Below are positions 1 to 8,021 of a stretch of 64,000 bases of DNA, in pieces. The stretch comes from JBKBKC01 sp046294265. GTDB taxonomy: Bacteria > Pseudomonadota > Alphaproteobacteria > Rhodobacterales > Rhodobacteraceae. The position numbers were made by a program, and so were the translations under genes. The number at the start of each line of letters is the position of its first letter. The stretch's first letter is position 1. The stretch covers positions 1 to 64,000 of the forward strand of contig JBKBKC010000004.1 of the NCBI GenBank assembly GCA_046294265.1, written 5' to 3'. A model generated the notes under the pieces. It did no database searches, was not told where the DNA came from, and was given only the letters and a program-made list of their open reading frames with translations.

Positions 1-619
1 TGCGCCGCCTGATGGAGGCGCGCATGCAGAAGACGGGGCGGCGCGATCGAGCCATTGTCCGCCATTGGTCCGAGGACAATGGCGAGGGTCCAGGTCCTGC
101 GCCTGCTGGAAAGCTTCGACAACTGAACTGCTCCGCGAGTCGTTCCAGAACGGCCGGAAGGTCATCGTGTTTGCGCTTTTCAACCGCATCGGGGATCTGA
201 TCCGCAAGGCCGCCAAGGACCCGATCAGCGTTTACTGGGGTGCCATCAACGGCTCCACGCCCCAGCAAGACCGCCAGGCGATTGTCGACGAGTTCTCGAA
301 CCATGATGGTCCCGCCTGCCTGATCCTGAACCCGAAGGCGGCCGGGTCCGGCCTGAACATCACGGCGGCGACTGTCGTTATCCATTTCACGCCCGTCTGG
401 AACCCCGCACTGGAAGCCCAGGCCAGCGCACACGCCCACCGGCGCGGCCAGACCGAACCGGTGACGGTCTACCGCCTGTACTACAAGGACACCGTCGAAG
501 AGATCATGATCGACCGCTCTGCCTGGAAAAGCGATCTGGCCAACGAGACCGTGCCAGTGTCAACAAGGGACGCGGCGGACATCAAACGCGCCCTCGAAAT
601 CTCCCCGGTGAGGCCATGA
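1..619 (+). pseudogene. SNF2-family helicase C-terminal fragment, frameshifted and cut by the window edge
   Basis: The clean reading frame at about 122-619 encodes the second RecA-like half of a Swi2/Snf2 ATPase: a VIVFALF strand, a GLNITAA region with a preceding GSG, and the motif VI stretch QASAHAHRRGQ followed by VTVYRLY. This half normally couples ATP hydrolysis to DNA translocation. Upstream, the similarity seems to jump frames. Frame 3 reads RRLMEARMQKTG to about base 45, frame 1 reads GPRTMARVQVLRLLESFDN to a TGA at 124-126, and frame 2 then continues with TELLRESFQNGRK. That implies two small indels, so I call it a broken gene, or one with sequencing errors. The start lies outside the window. 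The stop overlaps the next ATG as ATGA, as in an operon. Confidence 0.6.
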
Positions 620-1413
620 CAGCCAAGGCATTCATCAAGACGCTCAGCGCGAACGACGTTGGGGCGACTGGGGGCCACATGGGTGGAGTCCTTGTGCCGA
701 AAGGGGACGGGGAACTGCTGGCCTTCCTACCGCAGCTCAATCCTACGGTAATGAACCCCTCGGCATGGATCGACTGCCAAACACCGGACGGCAGCATGCT
801 GCGCCTCAGGTTCGTCTACTACAACAACCGCCTGCACGCCCCGAATGGCACCCGAAACGAGTACAGGATCACCTACCTGACCAAATTCCTCCGTCACGAG
901 CAGGCCACCGAGGGTGACACGTTCGAGATTTCGAGGGACGAAGGGACGGGCGCCTACCGAATAAGGGTTATCAAAATGAGACACCCGGATGTGGTGGGCG
1001 ACGTGCAGGACACGCCGATGAGGATCAAGTTGACGTCAGGGTGGAGGAGGGTTCATTGGCTGGACAACAGAATGCCGCGCCATCGCATCAGACAAGGTGC
1101 CGCAGAACCTACTCGACAACACACTGGTCGGAATGCGGCCCGACACAAACTTACCATCGCAGCCGCAGAAAGAAGGCAGAGCAGTCGTTCGCAAAGACGG
1201 GCTCCGCATTTCGGAACGAGCTCCCGGGGACGCCCCGCCATTGCCTCGAAGCATGACGAAGCGCTCGATGGGATTCACACCGTCGTCACTCCCCCCCTGC
1301 GTGCAGGAAGATTCGAGCGCTCTCGTGCACGTCGCTTGATCCACAGGCAATTTCCCTGCGGACCCGGACACCCCCGGGCCCCCAAGAATATCGACCAGAT
1401 GTGGAGTCCTTAG
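616..1413 (+). CDS. EcoRII-N-domain protein, C-terminal half doubtful
   Basis: Residues 1 to about 147 look like the EcoRII N-terminal effector/DNA-binding domain: FIKTLSANDVGATGGH at the start, then RFVYYNNR, GTRNEYRIT and GDTFEISRDEGTGAYRIRV. In EcoRII this domain recognises DNA and represses the C-terminal nuclease; stand-alone versions occur in restriction loci. Homologues I remember end near the GWRRVH seen at residues 142-147, but here TGG follows and the frame runs on for another 118 residues. That tail is Arg/His/Pro-rich and looks non-coding. The real protein may end near base 1056 after a stop-to-Trp change. The start overlaps the stop of the helicase fragment (ATGA), suggesting a former defence operon. 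No catalytic nuclease domain is visible. Confidence 0.55.
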   Translation: MTAKAFIKTLSANDVGATGGHMGGVLVPKGDGELLAFLPQLNPTVMNPSAWIDCQTPDGSMLRLRFVYYNNRLHAPNGTRNEYRITYLTKFLRHEQATEGDTFEISRDEGTGAYRIRVIKMRHPDVVGDVQDTPMRIKLTSGWRRVHWLDNRMPRHRIRQGAAEPTRQHTGRNAARHKLTIAAAERRQSSRSQRRAPHFGTSSRGRPAIASKHDEALDGIHTVVTPPLRAGRFERSRARRLIHRQFPCGPGHPRAPKNIDQMWSP

Positions 1414-1601
1414 CGGAACCAGGCGGCGGGTGGCTTGGCCCGATGATGGTTGACCGCGACCTGCGCTGGCGAGACCCAACTTCTCAACGTAGAATTATTC
1501 GTGCGCGTCAATTATACGTGAATGACCCCGCACCCGGCACGGACGGGACGATCATGGTGCAAACTGCGTTTAGATCTGGCGGCGCCTTGCGGGAGAATCC
1601 G
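1057..1601. other. Low-information stretch between the EcoRII-N domain and the protease
   Basis: All frames here are short or have an unnatural composition. A plus-frame piece at 1097-1339 (LLDNTLVGMRPDTNLPS) is the most protein-like, but I do not recognise it. The AT-richer part at 1490-1600 (TAGAATTATTC, AATTATACGTG) probably holds the promoter of the protease gene. The region reads as a junction between decayed defence genes and the protease locus. Confidence 0.4.
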
Positions 1602-3818
1602 ATGAAACTTGACTGGAGCGAACCATCGACGACGGGTGCCCACCTTGACGACACGACTCCTGTTGACCTTGTCGATCCCTATGAGAACTGGGAGCGCCTG
1701 ACCCGCCCCGGGTGGCAGAAAGGCAATGGTCAGGATACTGATCAGGAACTGTGGCAACCAGTTTATGTAGAATTGCTGCCTCGCAAAGGTGAGCACTATC
1801 AATCGCTTGCCAAACAGTTGCTTGACGCGGAGAACGCCACATCGATGGTGCTCGATCCGGACGCGGCCGCCATGTTGATGGAAATCGAAGGCACTGCCAA
1901 TGACCAGAATGTACCTGAAGAACTCTTGCGGTTCTTCGTCTACCGGCCCGAGAGCCTAGCTTATTCAACCAAGGGAGCCGGCACCTTAGACCTTCCCTAC
2001 AAGGTTATTCAGGTGGGCCCGGCAATTCCCTTTGCCTTTGTCGAACAGGCTGATCGTGAGTTTCAATGGGCACCGGTAGCTCGCAACCGTGGTTCAGAGG
2101 TGGTCACGGCGGTCATCGACGGAGTGATGGGCATTGCGAACGAGCGGTTTCGTTTGCCGGATGACAAGACCCGCATCCAAAGGTTCTGGGCACAGGGGAT
2201 GCCGTCCAGATCGGAGGAGTCCGGCCGCTTCGAGGTCGGAATCCACTACGACAAAGGGGGTCTGGACGATCTTCTGCGCAATTTCCCGGTCGAGGCCGAT
2301 TTTTATCGCGCGTTTTATCCAAAGGGCATGGTTGGGACCTTGCGGACTATACCGCGCGGATTGACGGATATCGCGGACCAGACCTTCTACCGGCCGTTCG
2401 GGTTTCAGGCCACCCATGGCACCCATGTTCTAGACCTTGCGGCAGGATGGCCGTGCGAAAGTGCTCCGCCAGATCGCCCTATTGTCGCAGTGCAGTTGCC
2501 GCAATTGGCAACGTTCGAAACTTGGGGTGCGCGGCTAGACCTGTTCATCCTAAGCGGAGTGCTGCGGATACTTCGCTGGGCTGATCGCTGGCCCCGTTTC
2601 CCGGGTGCACCACCCGACGAGGTTGTGCGCGCGCCGGTGGTCATCAACATCAGCTATGGCACTCAGGCAGGCCCCAAGGACGGCCGCGGATTTCTGGAAG
2701 CCGAGATTGCGCGTCTGGTCGGTCTGCGCAATGCCGCGGGAATTCCGACGGCCGTGGTGCTGCCTTCGGGAAATGCCTATCGCACCCAGTGCCACGCGGA
2801 AATGAGGTTGCCGCGGCAGGGGACCAATGCGGTAACGCTTCGGGTTCAGCCGGAGGACCTGTCGGTCAGTTTCGTTGAGATCTGGCTGGACGAGCTGGGA
2901 AAGGCGAGCCTGACAATCACGCCACCGGTCGGACCTGCGCGGACCATCCACCTGATGCCCGAAGCGCAAGTCGTTGACTGGCGGCGATCGAGCACCGACA
3001 CCAGAGGTAAAGAGGTGCCGACGACCATCGGGCGCATCTATGTGCGGCATTTTCCGGGAAGCGATAAAGACGGTGCGCGAACGCGGGTGGTTATCGCGCT
3101 GTGCCCTACGATGAACCATGACGATCCGAAAAAGACGGCACCGCCGGGACCCTATGGCATCGCGCTGCGGAATGGCGGCAGGAAACCATTGGTCGCGCGG
3201 TTGGATGTGCAGCGCGATGACTCGCTCAGCGATTTTCCGATGTATGGTCGGCAGGCCTACCTTGACCACGAGGCGGTGCACTGCATCGACCCTGAAACGT
3301 TGATGCAGAACCTGCCCTGCCCGGATCGGGGGCCGATCACCCGAGGCGGAACATTGTCGGCCATGGCTACCACGACCGAGGCAAATGTGATCGTCGTCGG
3401 AAGCGCGTTCGACCGGGATTGGCTGGCGGTAGCGGCGCTCGAGTCCGGGGCCGGGCCGAACGGGGCGCGGTCGGGGCCGGACCTTGGCGCCATCGGCACG
3501 GAATCCCGCGCCCATCCCGGGCGGCTGGCGGCGGGCACGTTTTCGGGTGGCACGGCGATTTTCGATGGCACAAGTGCGGCCGCGCCCCTGGTCACGAGGG
3601 CACTTGTCGACCTGTGGTCGAAGGAATTACCGGCCGATGGAAAGGTTGATATTGCTGAACTCGCCGGCGCCCTGTCCCCTGCCGATCCACGGCTGGGCAG
3701 CGGTGTTCTGGCCTATACGCCGTCGCCGGGAAGACCGGAAAGACGCCTGAGGGAGTCCTCGCCGGGCGGGGCGGGCCGGTCAATCTTTCCGGATGGTTGC
3801 GGCGGTGACTACGGCTGA
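1602..3818 (+). CDS. Subtilisin-like (S8) serine peptidase, 738 aa
   Basis: The S8 catalytic residues are all visible: Asp173 in AVIDGVMG, His272 in the HGTH motif, oxyanion Asn391 in LPSGNAY and Ser658 in DGTSAAAP. About 265 residues separate Asn391 from Ser658, which leaves room for an inserted beta-rich domain (about 410-600). The first 160 residues are a non-catalytic region without a signal peptide, so the protein is either cytoplasmic or exported unconventionally. The frame is open from 1401, but the ATG at 1602 has a GGGAG ribosome-binding site 7 bases upstream and begins typical coding sequence. Its stop overlaps the 3' end of the oppositely oriented PAP2 gene. The substrate is unknown. 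Large S8 proteases of this kind occur beside SARP/TPR regulators, as here. Confidence 0.85.
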   Translation: MKLDWSEPSTTGAHLDDTTPVDLVDPYENWERLTRPGWQKGNGQDTDQELWQPVYVELLPRKGEHYQSLAKQLLDAENATSMVLDPDAAAMLMEIEGTANDQNVPEELLRFFVYRPESLAYSTKGAGTLDLPYKVIQVGPAIPFAFVEQADREFQWAPVARNRGSEVVTAVIDGVMGIANERFRLPDDKTRIQRFWAQGMPSRSEESGRFEVGIHYDKGGLDDLLRNFPVEADFYRAFYPKGMVGTLRTIPRGLTDIADQTFYRPFGFQATHGTHVLDLAAGWPCESAPPDRPIVAVQLPQLATFETWGARLDLFILSGVLRILRWADRWPRFPGAPPDEVVRAPVVINISYGTQAGPKDGRGFLEAEIARLVGLRNAAGIPTAVVLPSGNAYRTQCHAEMRLPRQGTNAVTLRVQPEDLSVSFVEIWLDELGKASLTITPPVGPARTIHLMPEAQVVDWRRSSTDTRGKEVPTTIGRIYVRHFPGSDKDGARTRVVIALCPTMNHDDPKKTAPPGPYGIALRNGGRKPLVARLDVQRDDSLSDFPMYGRQAYLDHEAVHCIDPETLMQNLPCPDRGPITRGGTLSAMATTTEANVIVVGSAFDRDWLAVAALESGAGPNGARSGPDLGAIGTESRAHPGRLAAGTFSGGTAIFDGTSAAAPLVTRALVDLWSKELPADGKVDIAELAGALSPADPRLGSGVLAYTPSPGRPERRLRESSPGGAGRSIFPDGCGGDYG

Positions 3819-4903
3819 TGAGGCCATTCCGACTGGGCCATCCTCCAGAACTCGGACAGGATGGTCTTCCCATGGGCCTTGCCGCCGTCCTTGTCTGCAG
3901 GCAGGCTTTCTTGCAGCCAATTCAGATCGAAATCCCTGCCGGGATCGAAACTGCTTCGTTGGGCGTCATTGTCGTCGGACGAAGTGGAGGCTTGGAAAAT
4001 GACCGGGCCGTCTTTCGCGTTCTTTGTGGCAAGTCCGAATACATGTTCGCCGAGTATGCAGCCAAACAGGGCACCCGCCGCTGAATCGATCGGAAAATGG
4101 ACGCCAGCCACGGTGCGATTGACAGCGATGCGATTTGCCAGCCTGAACACCTGCGCTCTGGTCTCCACCCCATGCTTCGGACCTTTACCCGTCATCAGGC
4201 GATGCATCACGGTCGCCACGGCAAAGGCCTCGGTTGCATGACCGCTGGGAAAGGCCGAATGATCGGGCGTCTGGATGATCGGCTGCACCTCGGGCGCGAA
4301 ATCCAGCGGGCGTGGGGCGCGGCACAGGTGCTTGACCTTCATATGGACAAAGATTGCCGTGCGCACCAGCGCTTCGAGCAGTTCCAGTGTGCGCAACCGG
4401 CGCTGTTCGTCCAGAAGGGCGATGGACCCGAAGAAGGACAGGATATCATCCATCTGTGCATTGATCTCGGCAATCCGGTCGTCGCGCAGATCGGCATAGG
4501 AGCGCAGATACTTCAACTGCTCGACAAAGGCATCCCGTCCGGGTCGAACGAACCGGATCAGGTCCTTTCTTCCGTCGCTCACAGTGGCCGTGCCCGTCAC
4601 CCCTGAAACCTTCAGGCTGCTGAACAATTCGTGGTTCAGCATCAGACCACGGGTCGAAAAGCGCAGATAGAGAATCTGGTTGTCCTTGTTCTTGAAGTTT
4701 TCGTCCGGAAGTTCGGTCGAGGGCTTGCCGTCCCAGTACCCGGCGATCCCGTCATGCGTCGCCGTCAGCGCAGCGTTGAGAAGCGCTGACGAATCCCCGC
4801 CTGCGTGGCCGGTCAGGTCCTGCTCTCCGGACCGTCCCGACCGGCCCGACCGTCCCGATCTTCCGGATCTGCCCGACCGTCCCGATCTGCCATATTCGCT
4901 CAT
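3809..4903 (-). CDS. PAP2 / vanadium-haloperoxidase-fold protein with an N-terminal Gly-Arg-Ser repeat
   Basis: This 364-residue protein has the three acid-phosphatase/vanadium-haloperoxidase signatures in order: K-x6-RP (KHLCRAPRP), PSGH (FPSGHATEA) and R-x5-H-x3-D (NRTVAGVHFPID). The last lacks the usual Ser before Arg. It could hydrolyse phosphate esters or bind vanadate as a haloperoxidase. The absence of membrane spans and signal peptide argues for a soluble enzyme of the haloperoxidase-like branch. The ATG at 4903 has GGGAG upstream and gives MSEY followed by seven Gly-Arg-Ser triplets from a 9-bp DNA repeat. An upstream in-frame start exists but lacks support. The stop (3809-3811) lies inside the 3' end of the protease gene, so the two transcripts converge and overlap. 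Confidence 0.8.
   Translation of the reverse strand: MSEYGRSGRSGRSGRSGRSGRSGRSGEQDLTGHAGGDSSALLNAALTATHDGIAGYWDGKPSTELPDENFKNKDNQILYLRFSTRGLMLNHELFSSLKVSGVTGTATVSDGRKDLIRFVRPGRDAFVEQLKYLRSYADLRDDRIAEINAQMDDILSFFGSIALLDEQRRLRTLELLEALVRTAIFVHMKVKHLCRAPRPLDFAPEVQPIIQTPDHSAFPSGHATEAFAVATVMHRLMTGKGPKHGVETRAQVFRLANRIAVNRTVAGVHFPIDSAAGALFGCILGEHVFGLATKNAKDGPVIFQASTSSDDNDAQRSSFDPGRDFDLNWLQESLPADKDGGKAHGKTILSEFWRMAQSEWPHQP
4826..4893. repeat. 9-bp tandem repeat coding the Gly-Arg-Ser tract
   Basis: About seven degenerate 9-bp units of the type GACCGTCCC / GATCTTCCG occur in a row. On the minus strand each reads Gly-Arg-Ser, forming the N-terminal tract of the PAP2 protein. Such an array can change length by slippage in 9-bp steps without shifting frame. 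Confidence 0.85.
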
Positions 4904-4982
4904 CTGTCGTCTCCCAAGCCGCAGGTCACATCTGACCAAAGCAGGTGGCGACGAACACGATCATCCGTCAATTCCTTTGTCG

Positions 4983-5012
4983 TTGACCTTCTGGAATTCA
5001 CAATGGTTTTAT
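4983..5012 (+). promoter_or_regulatory. Candidate sigma-70 promoter for the SARP-like regulator
   Basis: TTGACC (4983-4988) is separated by 18 bases from TTTTAT (5007-5012). It lies in the divergent gap between the PAP2 gene and the regulator. If real, transcription would begin near 5019, so the in-frame ATG at 5011 cannot be the start codon. Confidence 0.4.
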
Positions 5013-5064
5013 GGTAGCCGAGATTTGGGTGTGGGACGACGTGGGAACACTTGCATTCAACGTC

Positions 5065-6735
5065 ATGCCACGTTGTGGGTCTGGGTGCTTGGAGCAGACG
5101 TCAGAAACGGCAGTGCCGGTTCTCCGGCTTTTTCTGATCGGGGGGTTCCGTCTGGAAACCGTCTCTGGCGTCGATTTGACTCCGAGAAGCGCCAAGGCCT
5201 GCGGATTGATTGCTTTGCTTGCCGTGAGCCCGCAAGGACGACGCGCGCGGATCTGGCTTCAGGACAAGCTTTGGAGCGATCGGGGCCGTGATCAGGGATC
5301 GGCGAGCCTTCGGCAGGCGCTGAGCCAGATCAGGCGCGATCTGGCGGTATACGCGGACGTCCTTGTTGCCACGCGCAACTCCATAAGGCTCGACCTTGAC
5401 CGCGTGACCGTTGCGGACCCAAAGGTCGGCACGTCGGGGCGGGAGTTTCTTGAGGGGATCGACATCCGCGATCCGGAATTCGAGGCTTGGCTGCGACAGG
5501 AACGCGTTGCCAGAGCCGACACGGAAAGCGCACGCGGGCCGCCTGTAACGAGGCCTGTGGCGGTTTCGCCGGGCCTTGCCAGTGTCTTCAGAACACGGTC
5601 GGTCTATCTCCTGCCGATGACTGTCGCAGCCAGTCCGGAACGCCTTTTCGAAGACCTCTTTATCGATTGTCTGGAAAGGAGTATTCGCGAAACGTTGGTG
5701 GCGGATGTGTTCCGGCGTGCTCCGGATCCCGGGGTGCCTGACCCGATCATCGTTTCCGTGCAGGCCTTTGTGGCGGGCAACAGCGATGTGGGGATGCGCC
5801 TGGCGATCGAGGAAGGCCCTCGCCGGCGTGCGTTGTGGTCGGGAAGGCGTGTCGTGCCTGCGCGTGGGGCGCCGCCGGTCGAGAGTGTTGACATCCTCGC
5901 CCTGGTGCATGAGGCGACCGAGGCGCTGGCCGACGGCCTGCTGACGAGGGCAGCACGCGGTCGCGAGGCGCTGGATGCAGCAATTCTTGGGCGACTGGCG
6001 GTTCGAAAGATCTTTTCGATGAACCCGGCCGAAGTGGCCGAGGCTGACGCTCTTCTGGTCCAGGCGTTTGATCGGGACCCCCGGGCAGTCTTTCTGGCAT
6101 GGCGGGTGCAGCTTCGGGTGATCCAGCGGATGGAGCGTCATCTGACCGTCAGTTCCACGGATGATTTCGAGATACAGGGACTGATTGCCCAGGCGCTGCA
6201 ACTGGAACCCGGAAACTCGATGGTACTGGCGACCGCCGCGAATGCGCTCGTACTGATCGACGACGATATCCCATCGGGGCTGGATCTGGCACAGCGGGCG
6301 CTTTCGCTCAATGCGGCCAATCCCTTTGCCTGGGATTGCCTGAGTATCGGTCTCTTGATGAACGGCCGCGCGGAAGAGGCGCATGATTATCAGTTGCGGG
6401 CTTGCGCGCTGTCCTCACGCTCTCCGATCCGGCATTTCTGGAACATGGGCGCGTGCCTGACCTCGGTGGTCACGGGACGTCTGGATTCGGCCTTGCAACT
6501 GGCGCATTCGGCCAGCGTACTCGTGCCGGAGTTCCGCCCGCCCCTTCGCTACATGGCAGCACTGCATGCCGCCTCCGGCGACACCGACCGTGCCATGCAG
6601 TCGGTTGGCCGCCTGCAAAGGCTGGAGGGCGACTTTTCCGTTGCGCGCATGATTGAGGATCGCAGCTATCCGATTGCAGCCCTTCGCCGCAGCGGCTTGC
6701 TGGAAAACGCCGCGCTCCGCGACCTGCGGGGCTGA
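5065..6735 (+). CDS. SARP-like winged-helix regulator with TPR-type C-terminal region
   Basis: The N-terminal part reads RLFLIGGFRLE, TPRSAKACGLIALLA and LWSDRGRDQGSASLRQALSQIRRDL. That is the pattern of the winged-helix/BTAD-type DNA-binding domain of SARP and related activators. About 200 residues without a clear family follow (LPMTVAASPERLFEDLF onward). The last 230 or so residues contain Ala/Leu-rich helical pairs resembling tetratricopeptide repeats (EVAEADALLVQAFDRDP; NPFAWDCLSIGLLMNGRAEEA). Such proteins usually activate neighbouring operons. The start is uncertain: ATG 5065 and GTG 5113 both lie in frame before the conserved domain, while ATG 5011 falls within the putative promoter. 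The likely targets are the flanking protease/PAP2 genes or the lipoprotein/Slam pair, where direct repeats occur. Confidence 0.7.
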   Translation: MPRCGSGCLEQTSETAVPVLRLFLIGGFRLETVSGVDLTPRSAKACGLIALLAVSPQGRRARIWLQDKLWSDRGRDQGSASLRQALSQIRRDLAVYADVLVATRNSIRLDLDRVTVADPKVGTSGREFLEGIDIRDPEFEAWLRQERVARADTESARGPPVTRPVAVSPGLASVFRTRSVYLLPMTVAASPERLFEDLFIDCLERSIRETLVADVFRRAPDPGVPDPIIVSVQAFVAGNSDVGMRLAIEEGPRRRALWSGRRVVPARGAPPVESVDILALVHEATEALADGLLTRAARGREALDAAILGRLAVRKIFSMNPAEVAEADALLVQAFDRDPRAVFLAWRVQLRVIQRMERHLTVSSTDDFEIQGLIAQALQLEPGNSMVLATAANALVLIDDDIPSGLDLAQRALSLNAANPFAWDCLSIGLLMNGRAEEAHDYQLRACALSSRSPIRHFWNMGACLTSVVTGRLDSALQLAHSASVLVPEFRPPLRYMAALHAASGDTDRAMQSVGRLQRLEGDFSVARMIEDRSYPIAALRRSGLLENAALRDLRG

Positions 6736-6780
6736 GAAAGTTCGTCAACACGGCACAATGACAGCGACGCGAGCGGTCCC

Positions 6781-6820
6781 TTCACGGGCTCTGACTCTTT
6801 TCACGCTGCATTCACGCTGG
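6781..6820 (+). promoter_or_regulatory. Direct TTCACG repeats upstream of the lipoprotein gene
   Basis: TTCACG occurs at 6781, 6800 and 6811. The last two are part of a TTCACGCTG duplication with an 11-bp period. SARP-family activators characteristically bind direct repeats of about 7 bp spaced 11 bp apart near the -35 region. The adjacent gene encodes a SARP-like protein, so this is a plausible operator. Confidence 0.4.
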
Positions 6821-6919
6821 ATTTCCTAAGCGATCACGGAGCGTCCCCAATCGTTGCCTGACCGGATCGTCCGGTATCAACGGCAATCTGCCCGCTTGGG
6901 CATTAAGGGAACGGCAGAG

Positions 6920-7876
6920 ATGACACAGATCTTTCGATTGACCACTTCCACCGCGATCCTTGCGGCGCTGGCCGCCTGCGGATCGTCGACCACACCCACG
7001 ACGCGCAACTTTGCGGAAACCGCTGGCACGGCGGTAAAGGCGCTTGACGATGGCAAGACGCTGACGGCGCAGGAGGGCGGCAGTTCGGCGGCGAACCTCA
7101 ACTACAGCAACGGCGAAACGTCGCAGGCAACCGCCAGCTTTGCCCTGAAGAAGAACGCTGCTGGCGAGCTGACCTTTACGGTCAACGGGGTCGAACAGGC
7201 CTTCGCCACGGCTGATCGGTTCGTCGAAACGGATGGAACTGTTTACGGGTACGATATCTCGGATCCGGGCAACGACCGCTTCGTTGGCCTTTTCTCCCAT
7301 ACGGGCACGCTCGACGAAACGCTGGCCGCCGCCAACACGAGCAACATGCAGATCTGGGGCTACCAGACCAACCAGATTACCGGCGGTCCACGCAATGTTC
7401 GGGGCTTTGCCGTTGTCGGCACCGAAACCACCGCCGCCGCGCTGGCCACGCTGCCGTCGGCCACATATTCCGGCCGGGCGCGACTCGACTCCTTCCCGAC
7501 CACAGGCTTCGTCAACAACGAAACCAGCCGCACCCGCACCAGGGGCGATGTGAACATGGCCGCCAACTTTGGCGCGGGAACCATCTCAGGCCAGATCACC
7601 AACATCACGCGGCAGGCACCGGGCGGCACGCAGTTGGGTGTCGCGGGAAGCGTGTCGATGGACCCGACCACGATCAACGGCAACGGCTTTGCCGGAACGC
7701 TGACACCCAACGCAACGCTCTTGACCTCGACGGGCATCAGCGGTGCAAGCGGCACCTATGGCGGCACTTTCTATGGTCCCGCAGGACAGCAGGTCGGTGG
7801 CACAATGACCCTCTCTGGCACCGAAGGCGCCACGGGCTTTGTCAGCACCGGCTTCTTCGAAGGGAACCGGAACTGA
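6920..7876 (+). CDS. Surface lipoprotein with TbpB-like beta-barrel domain (probable Slam substrate)
   Basis: The 318-residue product begins with a lipoprotein signal: a short basic start, a hydrophobic core, then a LAALAAC lipobox with Cys near residue 19. The mature part is Gly/Thr/Asn-rich and beta-strand-like. Its C-terminal half reads GTISGQITNI, GNGFAGTL, SGTYGGTFYGPAGQQVGG and then a final GFF. That is the eight-stranded barrel pattern of the transferrin-binding-protein B family. The ATG at 6920 is preceded by AAGGGA at a 9-base spacing; the upstream TTG extension adds no signal-peptide sense. It is followed by the Slam gene, whose products flip such lipoproteins to the cell surface. 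The ligand is unknown and might be heme, metal or a host/partner protein. Confidence 0.75.
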   Translation: MTQIFRLTTSTAILAALAACGSSTTPTTRNFAETAGTAVKALDDGKTLTAQEGGSSAANLNYSNGETSQATASFALKKNAAGELTFTVNGVEQAFATADRFVETDGTVYGYDISDPGNDRFVGLFSHTGTLDETLAAANTSNMQIWGYQTNQITGGPRNVRGFAVVGTETTAAALATLPSATYSGRARLDSFPTTGFVNNETSRTRTRGDVNMAANFGAGTISGQITNITRQAPGGTQLGVAGSVSMDPTTINGNGFAGTLTPNATLLTSTGISGASGTYGGTFYGPAGQQVGGTMTLSGTEGATGFVSTGFFEGNRN

Positions 7877-7901
7877 GGCCATGGCCCCTTCCGGAACCCC
7901 C

Positions 7902-7931
7902 GCGCGGACGCGTTCCAAGCCGCGTCCGCGC
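7902..7931 (+). terminator. Strong inverted repeat between lipoprotein and Slam genes
   Basis: GCGCGGACGCG (7902-7912) and CGCGTCCGCGC (7921-7931) are perfect 11-bp arms around an 8-base loop, followed by a pyrimidine-rich run ending CCCTTTT. It could end most transcripts after the lipoprotein gene, giving more substrate than transporter, or it could stabilise the upstream mRNA. Confidence 0.6.
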
Positions 7932-8021
7932 ACTTTCCCTTTTGCTTGGATCAAGGGGTCAGAACCCGGCCCGGGCGCGAGTTCCGACAGGTGCTGACCC
8001 CGTTCTGCTTGGAGAACACAG

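Noticed and set aside
4826..4893. CRISPR-like array
   Set aside because: The repeats are 9 bp, contiguous and in frame with a protein; there are no spacers.
5011..5064. ATG at 5011 as the start of the SARP-like regulator
   Set aside because: It overlaps the -10 element of the best local promoter and lacks a ribosome-binding site.
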